Origin: Aquibium oceanicum
GTDB taxonomy: Bacteria > Pseudomonadota > Alphaproteobacteria > Rhizobiales > Rhizobiaceae
NCBI RefSeq assembly: GCF_001889605.1
Contig: NZ_CP018171.1
Span: 4,238,501 to 4,302,500 of the forward strand
Direction of reading: 5' to 3'
Length of the DNA: 64,000 bases
The notes beneath the pieces were generated by a model. That model ran no database searches, was not told the DNA's origin, and saw only the letters and a list, made by a program, of their open reading frames with translations. Below are positions 52,527 through 61,283 of this stretch, in pieces; the stretch's first letter is position 1, and each line of letters begins with the position of its first letter. Position numbers and translations under genes: made by a program.

Positions 52527-54134
52527 TTAGAATTCTTCCCAGCCATCCTGCTCGGCGGCCGGCTTCAGCGCAGTGTTTCCGCGCACGGGAGCGGCGGCGG
52601 CAGCCTTCGGGCGCGATGCCGGTCTCGCTGCGGACGAAGGCGCGCGCGCCGGCGCCGGTCTTGCCTGCCCCGAGACGGAGAAGCTGGCGATCGCGCGGAC
52701 GAGTTCCCCCGCTTCGTTGCGCAGCGAATGGACGGCCGCGGTGGTTTCCTCGACCATCGCCGCGTTCTGCTGCGTCGCCTGGTCCATGTGCGAGATGGCG
52801 GTGTTGATTTCCGCCAGACCGGTGGACTGTTCCCTGGACGAGGAGGCCATGCCGGCGACGAGCTGATCGATCTCGATGACCTGGCTGATGATGCGCTCCG
52901 ACACCTTGCCGGTCTGGTCCATGAGCTTCACGCCGTTCTCGACATGGGTCGTGCTGTTCTGGATCAGCGACTTGATCTCCTTGGCGGCCTCCGCCGAGCG
53001 CTGCGCCAGCGCGCGGACTTCCTGAGCGACAACAGCGAAGCCGCGGCCGGCTTCGCCTGCACGTGCCGCCTCGACGCCGGCGTTGAGGGCGAGGAGATTG
53101 GTCTGGAACGCGATCTCGTCGATGACGCCGATGATCTGCGAAATCTCGTGCGCCGACTTCTCGATGCTAGCCATCGCGGCAACCGCGTCGGTCATGATCT
53201 TGCCCGACCTGTCGGCGTCCTGGCGAGCCGCGACCACCTTCTCGGCAGCCGCGTTGGCGCCTTCGGAAGACCGTTTGACGCTGGCGGTCAGTTCCTCGAC
53301 CGCCGCGGCGGTCTCCTCGAGGCTCGCCGCCTGCTGCTCGGTGCGGCGGGAAAGATCGTCGGACGCCTGACCGATCTCGTCGCAGCTGCCGCCGATGCTG
53401 TTGGAGACCTGGGAGACGTTCGCGATCGCGGTCTCGAGCCCGTTCGCCATCAGGTTGAAATCGGCCCGCAGCGTTTCGAACTCGTCACCCAGCGGCGTGT
53501 CGATGCGCGCACGCAGGTCTCCCTTCGCCAGCGTGGAGAGTGCCAGTCTGATCGCCTGCAGGGCATTGTCCTGCCGGTCCTTCGCTTCCTGCTTTTCGGC
53601 ATCCGCCTTGGCCTTCTCCTGCTCAAGCGCGAGAAGATAGGTCGAGATGGCGAGATCCATGTCGAGGAGCACCGCCTTCATGAGGCTCGAAACCGATGCC
53701 GCCATGGCAGTGTGGCCGCCGTTCCGCGCGCCGAACCGGGGCCACTGATCAGCGATGAGGGCGCCGAGCAGCTTTTCGGCGATCAGCGCATAGCCGCCGA
53801 TGTACCAGCGCGGCTCGAGGCCGAGGCGTGCATGAGTGTTGCCGATCGTGGTGACCGCGTCGGCATAGGCGGAGCCGAACTGCGCGTCGGCGATGACGTT
53901 CCAGTGCTTCTCCTGCCGGTTCTTGGCGCTCGCGACGTGGGATTCGCCGGAGAAGAACTTCGACGTGGCCGGGTTGGCGCGCGCCTTGGCGTAGAAGGCA
54001 TCGAGCGCCGGGCCGATCGACTTCGCGATGAGTGGTTTCAACTTCTGCAGACTCGCCCGCGCGCTCGCGTCGAGGTCCATAAATTCCAGACGCTCGGCAA
54101 CATGCTGGTCGTTGCCGCGAGACAGAGCCGTCAT
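52527..54134 (-). CDS. icpA: globin-coupled chemoreceptor IcpA
   Basis: A 535-residue cytoplasmic chemoreceptor. Residues 1-170 are a protoglobin domain, with the likely proximal heme ligand His101 in [26 protein letters not shown]-like segment ([26 protein letters not shown]) joins it to the MCP hairpin with the tip [24 protein letters not shown]. The C-terminus is GWEEF, the same aromatic pentapeptide type as in the PAS receptor at 17104-18627. As the first gene of the che operon it should feed oxygen or other gas signals to CheA. No membrane helix is present. Confidence 0.94.
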   Translation of the reverse strand: MTALSRGNDQHVAERLEFMDLDASARASLQKLKPLIAKSIGPALDAFYAKARANPATSKFFSGESHVASAKNRQEKHWNVIADAQFGSAYADAVTTIGNTHARLGLEPRWYIGGYALIAEKLLGALIADQWPRFGARNGGHTAMAASVSSLMKAVLLDMDLAISTYLLALEQEKAKADAEKQEAKDRQDNALQAIRLALSTLAKGDLRARIDTPLGDEFETLRADFNLMANGLETAIANVSQVSNSIGGSCDEIGQASDDLSRRTEQQAASLEETAAAVEELTASVKRSSEGANAAAEKVVAARQDADRSGKIMTDAVAAMASIEKSAHEISQIIGVIDEIAFQTNLLALNAGVEAARAGEAGRGFAVVAQEVRALAQRSAEAAKEIKSLIQNSTTHVENGVKLMDQTGKVSERIISQVIEIDQLVAGMASSSREQSTGLAEINTAISHMDQATQQNAAMVEETTAAVHSLRNEAGELVRAIASFSVSGQARPAPARAPSSAARPASRPKAAAAAPVRGNTALKPAAEQDGWEEF

Positions 54135-54339
54135 CCGCGTGATCCTGAAGAGACTGAGATGGACATGCCGAAGGAACCGGCGGAAGAGCGCGGCTTCATG
54201 CCTTTGGCGTCAAACGTCCAAGCCCCCGCCAGAAGGTTTGACACGCAATAGTTTAACACCTGTTAACATGATCGCCGCTCCGGAAAATTGGTGGTAGACC
54301 AATGAATGGAGCCCCACGATCATTCGGACTGGGGGTTAT
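54135..54339 (-). promoter_or_regulatory. promoter region of the chemotaxis operon
   Basis: Just over 200 bp between the flagellin terminator and icpA, with an A+T-rich patch around 54240-54275. The che operon promoter should be here. I cannot assign -35/-10 elements with confidence. Confidence 0.4.
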
Positions 54340-54373
54340 GGCCAAAGAAAACCCCGGCGCGAAGGCCGGGGTT
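54340..54373 (-). terminator. intrinsic terminator of the flagellin gene
   Basis: Stem AACCCCGGC / GCCGGGGTT (54350-54358, 54365-54373) with a 6-nt loop, followed on the minus strand by TTTTCTTT. It lies 35 bp past the flagellin stop and separates flagellin from the che operon. Confidence 0.88.
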
Positions 54374-54408
54374 CAGATACGGATGAAGCGTGCAGGCTCA
54401 GTGGCTTA

Positions 54409-55395
54409 CTAGCCCTGGAAGAGCGAGAGGATGCCCTGAACGCTGGCGTTGGCGATGGAGAGGCCCTGGATGCCGAGCTGCTGCTGGACCTGCAAGGCCT
54501 GGAGCCGGGTGGATTCCTCGTTCATGTCGGCATCCACCAGCGCACCCACGCCGCGATCGATCGCGTCCATGAGGTTGTTGACGAAGCTCACCTGGAGATC
54601 GACGCGCTTTTTTGCCGCACCGAGATCGCTGGCCGCGATGGTCATGCGCGAGATCGAGTCGTCGACGCCGGCGATGTAGTTGTCGAGGAGCGAGAGATCG
54701 GCGGCGTTGTTGGTCAGCGTCGAGATATCGAGGGTCGAGACGGTGAAGGTCGTGATCGAGGTGTTGGTGATCCTTGCACCGGTGTCTGCGTCGTAGTTGG
54801 CGTCGAGGATGCCGACGCCGGTTTCGACATCGCCCACGCCTGCCGGCGCCACATCGACCGCGGAATCGTAGAGCTTGATGGAGTCGGTGTTGATCGTGAT
54901 GGTGGAGACCGAGACCGTGCCGTCCGACGCTCTCGTGAAGGAAGCCACCATGGACTTGCTGGAGTTGTAGTCCGTCGAGTCCGAATCGACCGACAGCCAG
55001 TTCTCTCCCGCGAAGGACGAGGTTGCCGCGTTTCCGACCAGCTGGCCCTGCAGCGCGGTGATTTCCGCCTGGATCTTGGAGCGGTCGACGCCGGGCTCGC
55101 GGGCAGCCACCAGCTTGGCCTTGATCTCGTCCACCACCTTGATGGTTTCGTTGACGCCGGTGTAGGCGATGTCGATCTTGGCGGCGCCGAGGCCCAGCGC
55201 GTCCTGGACGGTGAGCAGCGCCTTGTTGTCGGAGCGCATCGTGGTGGCGATGGACCAGTAGGCCGCGTTGTCGGCGGCGGAGCCGACCCGGTACCCGGTG
55301 GAGATGCGAGCCTGCGTCGTCTCCAACATCTTGTTGGTCGCCTGAAGGCTCTTCAGCGCGGTCATCGCAGCGGCGTTGGTCAGAATACTGGACAC
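54409..55395 (-). CDS. flagellin
   Basis: A 328-residue flagellin. The N-terminal conserved domain reads SSILTNAAAMTALKSLQATNKMLETTQARISTGYRVGSAADNAAYW, and the C-terminal one KKRVDLQVSFVNNLMDAIDRGVGALVDADMNEESTRLQALQVQQQL, which together form the filament core; the central region (about 140-240) is variable and Ser/Thr-rich. The short length matches rhizobial flagellins such as FlaA. The start codon is GTG at 55395 with AGAGGGG upstream. No other flagellar gene is in the window. Confidence 0.95.
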   Translation of the reverse strand: MSSILTNAAAMTALKSLQATNKMLETTQARISTGYRVGSAADNAAYWSIATTMRSDNKALLTVQDALGLGAAKIDIAYTGVNETIKVVDEIKAKLVAAREPGVDRSKIQAEITALQGQLVGNAATSSFAGENWLSVDSDSTDYNSSKSMVASFTRASDGTVSVSTITINTDSIKLYDSAVDVAPAGVGDVETGVGILDANYDADTGARITNTSITTFTVSTLDISTLTNNAADLSLLDNYIAGVDDSISRMTIAASDLGAAKKRVDLQVSFVNNLMDAIDRGVGALVDADMNEESTRLQALQVQQQLGIQGLSIANASVQGILSLFQG

Positions 55396-55997
55396 GCTAA
55401 GCCCCTCTTGTGATCGGTCCCGTCACTACCGGACCATTTCCCGTCTTCCACGCGGTTGAGGTTTTCCGATTCGCGGGCCAAACCCCTGACGCGTCTTAAT
55501 CTTTGTGAATGAACGTACTTAACAAAACGTAAACCGGCTTTTGACCGGCGCGCGGCGGGGGCGGGTAAGGTATGCGGATGACGGCCGAACCTTCGAAAAC
55601 GGGCGGAAAACCGGGCTCTCACCGGGGATCGGCGGTGAACGAAGGTCTATTTCGAGGCTTAACGCGCCGGCAAGCTTGGTTAACCGGGCGGGGGGTCCGC
55701 GTTACCGATAGTGTCAGGGAATTCGGTCCGTTCGCATGGCACGACGTGGCCATTCTGATTCGCGATCGCCCGGAGCGTTCGCGACATGATCGCCTGCGCT
55801 TCCTTCAGCCGACCCGTCACTGGGCAGTGTTGAGGCAGGCGCACCCCTCGCCCCGTGGTGGTGCATCGGCCGAAACGAAAACGGCGCGCTGCCTTTGAGA
55901 TCGGGCAGCGCGCCGGTGGATGGTTTGAAGTCAGGTCTTGGGGCCGGGCGAATTCAGTTCGGCTGCCCGGCTTTCGGGGGCCGCGACGCCGCTACGG
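55396..55997. other. gene-free region upstream of flagellin
   Basis: About 600 bp. The part next to flagellin has an A+T-rich block (about 55495-55545) and should hold its promoter and leader. The far end holds the terminator at 55872-55915. No gene is supported; the open frames here are short and lack starts or family resemblance. Confidence 0.5.
55872..55915 (-). terminator. intrinsic terminator of the 97-residue gene
   Basis: A 12-bp perfect stem CGGCGCGCTGCC / GGCAGCGCGCCG (55882-55893, 55904-55915), followed on the minus strand by TTTTCGTTTC. It lies 82 bp past the stop of the small gene at 55998-56291. Confidence 0.85.
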
Positions 55998-56291
55998 TCA
56001 GCCGACGGTTTCGCTGGCCTCGAGGAACATCACTTCGAGTTCGAGTTCGACCTGGTGGAAGAATGCGCCGACCAGTTCGTCCTGCTCGTCTTCGCTCAAT
56101 CCGAAATCCGCCAGTTCGGCGAAGTACTGCCGTGCCAGGGCATGGCGGAAATCATCGGCATCGTCGGTGTCGGCAATGACGGCGAGCGTCGTGGCGGCGC
56201 GGCGCACCTCGGCCGTGCGGCGCCAGAGCGGGAAGACGTTTATGCGGCATTCGACGGTTTCCGTTTCGACGACGTTCAGTTCAACGCTCAC
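55998..56291 (-). CDS. small acidic protein of unknown function
   Basis: A 97-residue protein starting at GTG 56291 (VELNVVETETVECRINVFPLW after the initiator), preceded by GGAGAGAAG at good spacing; an ATG five codons upstream lacks such a site. It is acidic and helical in the second half (FGLSEDEQDELVGAFFHQVELELEVMF). I do not recognise it. It has its own strong terminator, so it is probably a real monocistronic gene. Confidence 0.65.
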   Translation of the reverse strand: MSVELNVVETETVECRINVFPLWRRTAEVRRAATTLAVIADTDDADDFRHALARQYFAELADFGLSEDEQDELVGAFFHQVELELEVMFLEASETVG

Positions 56292-56485
56292 GATACTTCT
56301 CTCCATACATCGACGCCGCACGAGCCGGAGGTCCGGCGGTGTGGTTCCTGCGGCCGGTCCGTCGCCTCGCGGCGACCGGCCGGGCAATCCGGTGCCGAAT
56401 CGCTTTGCGACCGGCGATTGCGAGATTGCTTGGAGAATGTTGATGGAAGGTTAGCGCGGACGGCCGCGGGCGAGCGGCCGGCCGT

Positions 56486-57243
56486 TCAGGTCTTCAGCTT
56501 GTAGCCGGTGCGGAAGATCCAGGCGACGATGGCCAGGCAGGCGGCGAGGAAGGCCAGCGTCATGCCGAGGCTGACGACGACGTTGACGTCCGACTGGCCG
56601 TAGAAGCTCCAGCGGAAACCGCTGACCAGATAGACCACCGGATTGAACAGTGTGACCGTGCGCCAGAACGGCGGCAGCATGTCGATCGAATAGAAGCTTC
56701 CGCCCAGGAAGGTGAGCGGGGTGACGATGAGCAGCGGCACCAGCTGCAACTTTTCGAAGCCGTCGGCCCAGATGCCGATGATGAAGCCGAACAGGCTGAA
56801 GGTGAAGGCGGTGAGCACCAGGAACAGCAGCATGACAGCCGGGTGCATGATCTGCATGGGCACGAACAGGAACGCCGTCGCCAGGATGATGAGCCCGAGG
56901 ATGATCGACTTGGTCGCCGCCGCGCCGACGAAGGCGATGACGATCTCGAAATAGGAGATCGGTGCCGACAGGAGCTCGTAGATCGTGCCGACGAATTTCG
57001 GGAAATAGATGCCGAAGGCGGCGTTCGAGATACTCTGGGTCAGGAGCGACAGCATGATCAGCCCCGGCACGATGAAGGCGCCGTAAGAGATGCCGTCGAT
57101 CTCCTCGATGCGCGAGCCGATCGCGGCGCCGAAGACCACGAAATAGAGCGACGTGGAGATGACCGGGGAAACGATGCTCTGAAGCAGCGTCCGGCGGGTG
57201 CGGGCCATCTCCTGCCGGTAGATGGCCCAGACGGCGTGACCGT

Positions 57244-57247
<4 letters not shown>
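56486..57247 (-). CDS. ABC-2 type transporter permease (YadH-like)
   Basis: A 253-residue inner-membrane permease of the ABC-2 exporter family, with six predicted helices: [23 protein letters not shown] at the start, [25 protein letters not shown], and the [33 protein letters not shown] block that is the family signature. It is closest to the YadH type. It overlaps the preceding ATPase gene by 4 bp (ATGA). The exported substrate is unknown. Confidence 0.93.
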
Positions 57248-58170
<923 letters not shown>

Positions 58171-58549
58171 GGCGCCCATGTAGGAGACCTGCGGCGTTTT
58201 GTCAGCAGGCACGGTGTTGGGCCAGTGGAGGCTGCTGACAATTCAATGGAGCAGGCACCGATGTACCGACAGGTCGAGCGCGGCGCGCGGATTCTCACCG
58301 CCGTCCAGTCGCCGCCGGGTTGTCAGGTGGCGCCTCGAGGGGTGAGGCAGGCAGAGATTGAAACAGAATGCTATGCTTCTGTTTCAGATTGACGGTTTTC
58401 GCGGGCGAGAAGGAAGCCCGAGCCTGTGCTATTCTGCTTCCTGAAAGCGATCTTCACCGCGACGGACCCATGAACCCACCCGGACGTTTGAAGTTGAAAA
58501 AAGGTCTCTTCGAAACTCCGACTTCGCCGTGCAACGAGGAGACGAAACA
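58171..58549. other. gene-free boundary region with a short palindrome
   Basis: About 380 bp between the ABC exporter start and the methyltransferase. G+C content drops along it. It contains palindrome copy c (58359-58386) and a decayed half-copy ATTCTGCTTCC at 58431-58441, so the left edge of the accessory island lies here. Confidence 0.55.
58359..58386. repeat. short palindrome, copy c (best copy)
   Basis: TGAAACAGAA (58359-58368), 8-nt centre TGCTATGC, TTCTGTTTCA (58377-58386); all 10 bp pair. It lies between the ABC exporter and the methyltransferase gene. Confidence 0.85.
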
Positions 58550-59383
58550 TTGCCCAAAATGCAGGAACCCGACACCTTCGCAGCGTTGGAAAGGCGTGAA
58601 TGGGCTGATGCTAGAGTTGCGCATTCCTACGCTCGGGTCTTTGCGAAAGCGGCGGATATGGTGGTGCCGTACTTGGTTAAAGCTGTCGAGGCTAAACCCG
58701 GCATCAAAGCCCTCGACCTGTGCTGCGGACACGGCAACGTGACCTCCGGACTGGTCAAAGCCGGCGCCCAAACTACTGGCCTCGATTTCTCACCTGCCAT
58801 GCTTGACATGGCACGCGTTGCTGTCCCGGAGGCCCGGTTTGTTGAAGGCGATGCCATGGCCTTGGATTTTGACAATGAGTCTTTTGATGCCATTACAATC
58901 GGCTTTGGGATGCCGCATGTGCCTGACCCTCCAAGAGTCGTGGCAGAAGCGCGCCGTGTTCTGCGGTCCGGTGGACGACTAGCGTTTTCGGTGTGGTGTG
59001 GGCCGGACGTGGATACTGCCCTTGGCTATGTTTTTGGTGCAATTGGTCGATACGGTGCCTCCGACATTGCATTGCCGCCGGGGCCCGGTGCGAATGACTA
59101 TGCCGATCCAGTTCTGGCATTTGCGGTTCTGGAGGCAGCCGGATTCGCGGACTGCCGCCAATTTACGGTCGCCTCAGGGTGGCAGATAAGTGATCCCGGC
59201 GCGCCTTATGATTTCTTCCGCAATGGCACGGCAAGGGGCGGTGCGTTGTTACGACCTCAGCCCCCAGAAAACGCAGCGGCCATCCGAGCGGCGGTGATCG
59301 CCAAGGTGCTGGAAAAACACGGGGAAGGACCTTCATGGAACGTTCCGATCCCCGCTGTGGTGACTGTTGCAGTCGCGGTGTAG
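58550..59383 (+). CDS. class I SAM-dependent methyltransferase
   Basis: A 277-residue protein with a Rossmann methyltransferase domain: motif I ALDLCCGHGNVTSGL, motif II TGLDFSPAMLDMAR, FVEGDAMAL and ITIGFGMPHVPDPPRVVAEARRVLRSGGRLAFSVW. The UbiE/methyltransf_11 type is the closest, and no substrate can be given. TTG 58550 is used as start because GAGGAG lies 8 nt before it; ATG 58559 and GTG 58529 are alternatives. Its composition is clearly less G+C rich than the flanking genes. Palindrome copies c and d lie directly 5' and 3' of it, the latter 7 bp after the stop. Confidence 0.85.
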   Translation: MPKMQEPDTFAALERREWADARVAHSYARVFAKAADMVVPYLVKAVEAKPGIKALDLCCGHGNVTSGLVKAGAQTTGLDFSPAMLDMARVAVPEARFVEGDAMALDFDNESFDAITIGFGMPHVPDPPRVVAEARRVLRSGGRLAFSVWCGPDVDTALGYVFGAIGRYGASDIALPPGPGANDYADPVLAFAVLEAAGFADCRQFTVASGWQISDPGAPYDFFRNGTARGGALLRPQPPENAAAIRAAVIAKVLEKHGEGPSWNVPIPAVVTVAVAV

Positions 59384-59390
59384 ATGAAAA

Positions 59391-59419
59391 CTGAAACGTG
59401 ATTAGAGATTCTGCTTCAG
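59391..59419. repeat. short palindrome, copy d
   Basis: CTGAAACGTGAT (59391-59402) and ATTCTGCTTCAG (59408-59419); arms pair at 8 of 12 positions. It lies between the methyltransferase stop and the truncated FMN-protein gene, both ends of which point at it. Confidence 0.6.
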
Positions 59420-59482
59420 AATCGAACGCCAGAGATAGAACCCGGCCATTCTGCCCGATTTCGGCAAACGGAAAATAGTCTC

Positions 59483-59854
59483 TCAATAGAGCCCGGTCCC
59501 ACGGTCTTCTCGTACGCCAGCCTCGACCTCTTCTATCGCTTCGGTCATAGCCCCATGCGAAAGGAATATGTGTGCGAGGGTTGGGACGTCTGACGTATCC
59601 GGCCATGCGTCTGGCTGCCACACTTTTCCCCGAACGAAAGCCTTTGGGCAATGGCACATCACCCTCTCGACTCGTGGCAGAAGGACGAGTTCAGCCGGAC
59701 GACCATTGACCGCGAAGTCCTGCGCGAGAACCGTACCCTTTCCACTCGCCCGTAGAGTGTCGCGGTGCCTAGGAATGATGAATATCAAGCCAATATTTGG
59801 GTTCTCGAAGACATTTTCAAACGTGTCCATCCGCCTGAATGAAGCAGAATTCAC
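59483..59854 (-). pseudogene. N-terminally truncated pyridoxamine-5'-phosphate-oxidase-like FMN-binding protein
   Basis: A 123-residue frame (GTG start at 59854) matching the C-terminal two thirds of a family of about 200-residue split-barrel flavin proteins: MDTFENVFENPNIGLIFIIP, LRASGKGTVL, ERVMCHCPKAFVRGKVWQPDAWPD and an intact natural end REDRGTGLY. The N-terminal strands that begin the FMN-binding barrel are missing. The first residues (NSASF) are encoded by palindrome copy e itself, so the 5' part of the gene was lost exactly at the repeat. It may still be expressed but is unlikely to be a complete enzyme. Confidence 0.75.
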
Positions 59855-59866
59855 ACTTCTGTTTCA
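59840..59866. repeat. short palindrome, copy e
   Basis: TGAAGCAGAA (59840-59849), 7-nt centre, TTCTGTTTCA (59857-59866); 9 of 10 pair, with one G-T. It overlaps the first codons of the truncated FMN-protein gene and lies 34 bp from the TetR stop. Confidence 0.8.
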
Positions 59867-59900
59867 CTCTGCGCTGACAAGCCTCATCTGCTTTTTTGCA

Positions 59901-60536
59901 TCACAATCCGCTTGGGTCGTGTTTCATCAAATCGGACCCGGGTTCAAAGTCTTCCGCGGTCCCGAGTGTGCCGACGACAAGTGTTTCCACCATATGCGCG
60001 ATGGTCGCGCGCGCAGTCGCGGGATCTGCCTGAGCTACATCAAGCAGGGCAATCATGGCCTCGGTGCCGGTCGCCACTGACAATTCTCGCACGAGCCGTT
60101 CGCACGCCTCATCCCCGATCTTGTGACGCACTTCCTGCAAGGCGGAACGAAACATGGTGATGCGACGCCCGCCGCGAGTGGGCGCCTGATGGTCCAACCG
60201 CCAACTTTCCAGCCACCGTGACAGGAAACTCCGAAATTCGGCCTCGTGCTCGATGGCTTGGTCGAAAAAGAACAACGCAACGGCGCGCACCCGCGCCTGC
60301 GTGCTGAAGCAATCCCGAACGATGTCTTCGTAAGGGATGACACTAACGTCAAGTCCAGCCTCGGCGGCCAGCACGGAAGGGTCTGAGAAGTACCTGTAGG
60401 CTGTCGCCCGAGAGATGTTCGCGGCCTTCGCAACGGCAGGGATCGTCAAAGTCGCCTTTTCAGACAGGAGGCGTCGTGCGGTCGCGAGAAGCGCTTCGCG
60501 GGTGCGTGATTTTTGCGCATGGCGTTCGAATGACAC
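59901..60536 (-). CDS. TetR family transcriptional regulator
   Basis: A 211-residue regulator. The N-terminal HTH is in REALLATARRLLSEKATLTIPAVAKAANISRATAYRYFSD (recognition helix around SRATAYRYF), followed by a helical ligand-binding domain. I place the start at GTG 60536, which has CGGAG 8 nt upstream; the frame further upstream covers the intergenic operator region. It is divergent from the cupin gene, and the palindrome GAGACTATTGTCTC at 60555-60568 between them is the likely operator. Both genes have lower G+C than the core. Confidence 0.88.
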   Translation of the reverse strand: MSFERHAQKSRTREALLATARRLLSEKATLTIPAVAKAANISRATAYRYFSDPSVLAAEAGLDVSVIPYEDIVRDCFSTQARVRAVALFFFDQAIEHEAEFRSFLSRWLESWRLDHQAPTRGGRRITMFRSALQEVRHKIGDEACERLVRELSVATGTEAMIALLDVAQADPATARATIAHMVETLVVGTLGTAEDFEPGSDLMKHDPSGL

Positions 60537-60554
60537 GAAGGCATCTCCGGTAAT

Positions 60555-60589
60555 GAGACTATTGTCTCGTAACGATACATGTGTATTAT
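60555..60589 (+). promoter_or_regulatory. TetR operator and cupin promoter
   Basis: Palindrome GAGAC-TATT-GTCTC (60555-60568). A -35 like TTGTCT (60562-60567) and -10 like TATTAT (60584-60589), 16 bp apart, read toward the cupin gene; the palindrome overlaps the -35, as expected for repression. Confidence 0.6.
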
Positions 60590-60624
60590 GAGCAGGTATT
60601 GTCAACATGTTCAAGGAGAGAACC

Positions 60625-61110
60625 ATGGCCGATCCCGCACGAGACTCGACTGCGCGGCCCCGCCGCTACGAAGCGCTCGGCATCCTGATGACGTTCCACG
60701 CATTCCCAGCCGAGGTGTCTGACAAGTATTGCCTTGTCGAATGCGTTGTTCCTCCGGGTCTGGGCGCTCCGCCGAACAGTCACGCCGGCGAAACAGAGAC
60801 TTTTTTCATTATGGATGGCGAACTGGAGTTCATGGTCGAGGGCAAAGCCATTCGAGGCAGGGCTGGCGAGAGCGTCCGGGTTCCCGACGGGGCAGTGCAT
60901 GCTTTTTCGGCCGTGGGGCCGGCACCCGCTCGCGTCCTGATCGTCAACGCGCCCGGCCACATGCACGAAGGCTTCTTTACTGAGCTTGGCGCACAGGTCA
61001 CCGACGACCGGACTCAGCCAGCACCGATGGACGGCCCCCCAGACGTGGCTCGCGTCGTGCAAGTGGCCGAGAAGTGGGGTATGACCATCATGACGCCGGC
61101 GGAAGCTTGA
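60625..61110 (+). CDS. cupin domain-containing protein
   Basis: A 161-residue single-domain cupin. The metal motif 1 region is PPNSHAGETETFFIMDGELEFMVEG (His and Glu ligands in a G-x5-H-x-H-like setting, here with one His replaced), and motif 2 VPDGAVHAFSAVG carries the second His. ATG 60625 is chosen because AAGGAGAGAACC stands directly before it; an ATG six codons upstream has none. Under the divergent TetR regulator it is likely an inducible enzyme or binding protein; substrate unknown. Confidence 0.85.
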   Translation: MADPARDSTARPRRYEALGILMTFHAFPAEVSDKYCLVECVVPPGLGAPPNSHAGETETFFIMDGELEFMVEGKAIRGRAGESVRVPDGAVHAFSAVGPAPARVLIVNAPGHMHEGFFTELGAQVTDDRTQPAPMDGPPDVARVVQVAEKWGMTIMTPAEA

Positions 61111-61196
61111 CCCAGCACCCAAGGGAGGGGCGACCGATGGACGCCGCCTCTCCCCAGAGACGGGACAAGTTACCCTCGTTCACTGGCGTACCAGTC

Positions 61197-61223
61197 AAAA
61201 ACAGAACTCTCAATTCTGCTTCA
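61197..61223. repeat. short palindrome, copy f
   Basis: AAAAACAGAACT (61197-61208) and AATTCTGCTTCA (61212-61223), 8 of 12 pair. It lies between the cupin stop and the end of the glutamine-synthetase-like gene, at the right edge of the accessory island. Confidence 0.6.
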
Positions 61224-61283
61224 TCCAGCATCCCTTCGGGTAGAGCACCAGTGGAATTGCGGATACCGGAGCGTCCGCCCCCC

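Noticed and set aside
58359-61223. Classical integron cassette array with attC sites
   Set aside because: The palindromes lack RYYYAAC/GTTRRRY ends and no integrase gene is visible. The cassette-like arrangement is kept as a finding, but not under the integron name.
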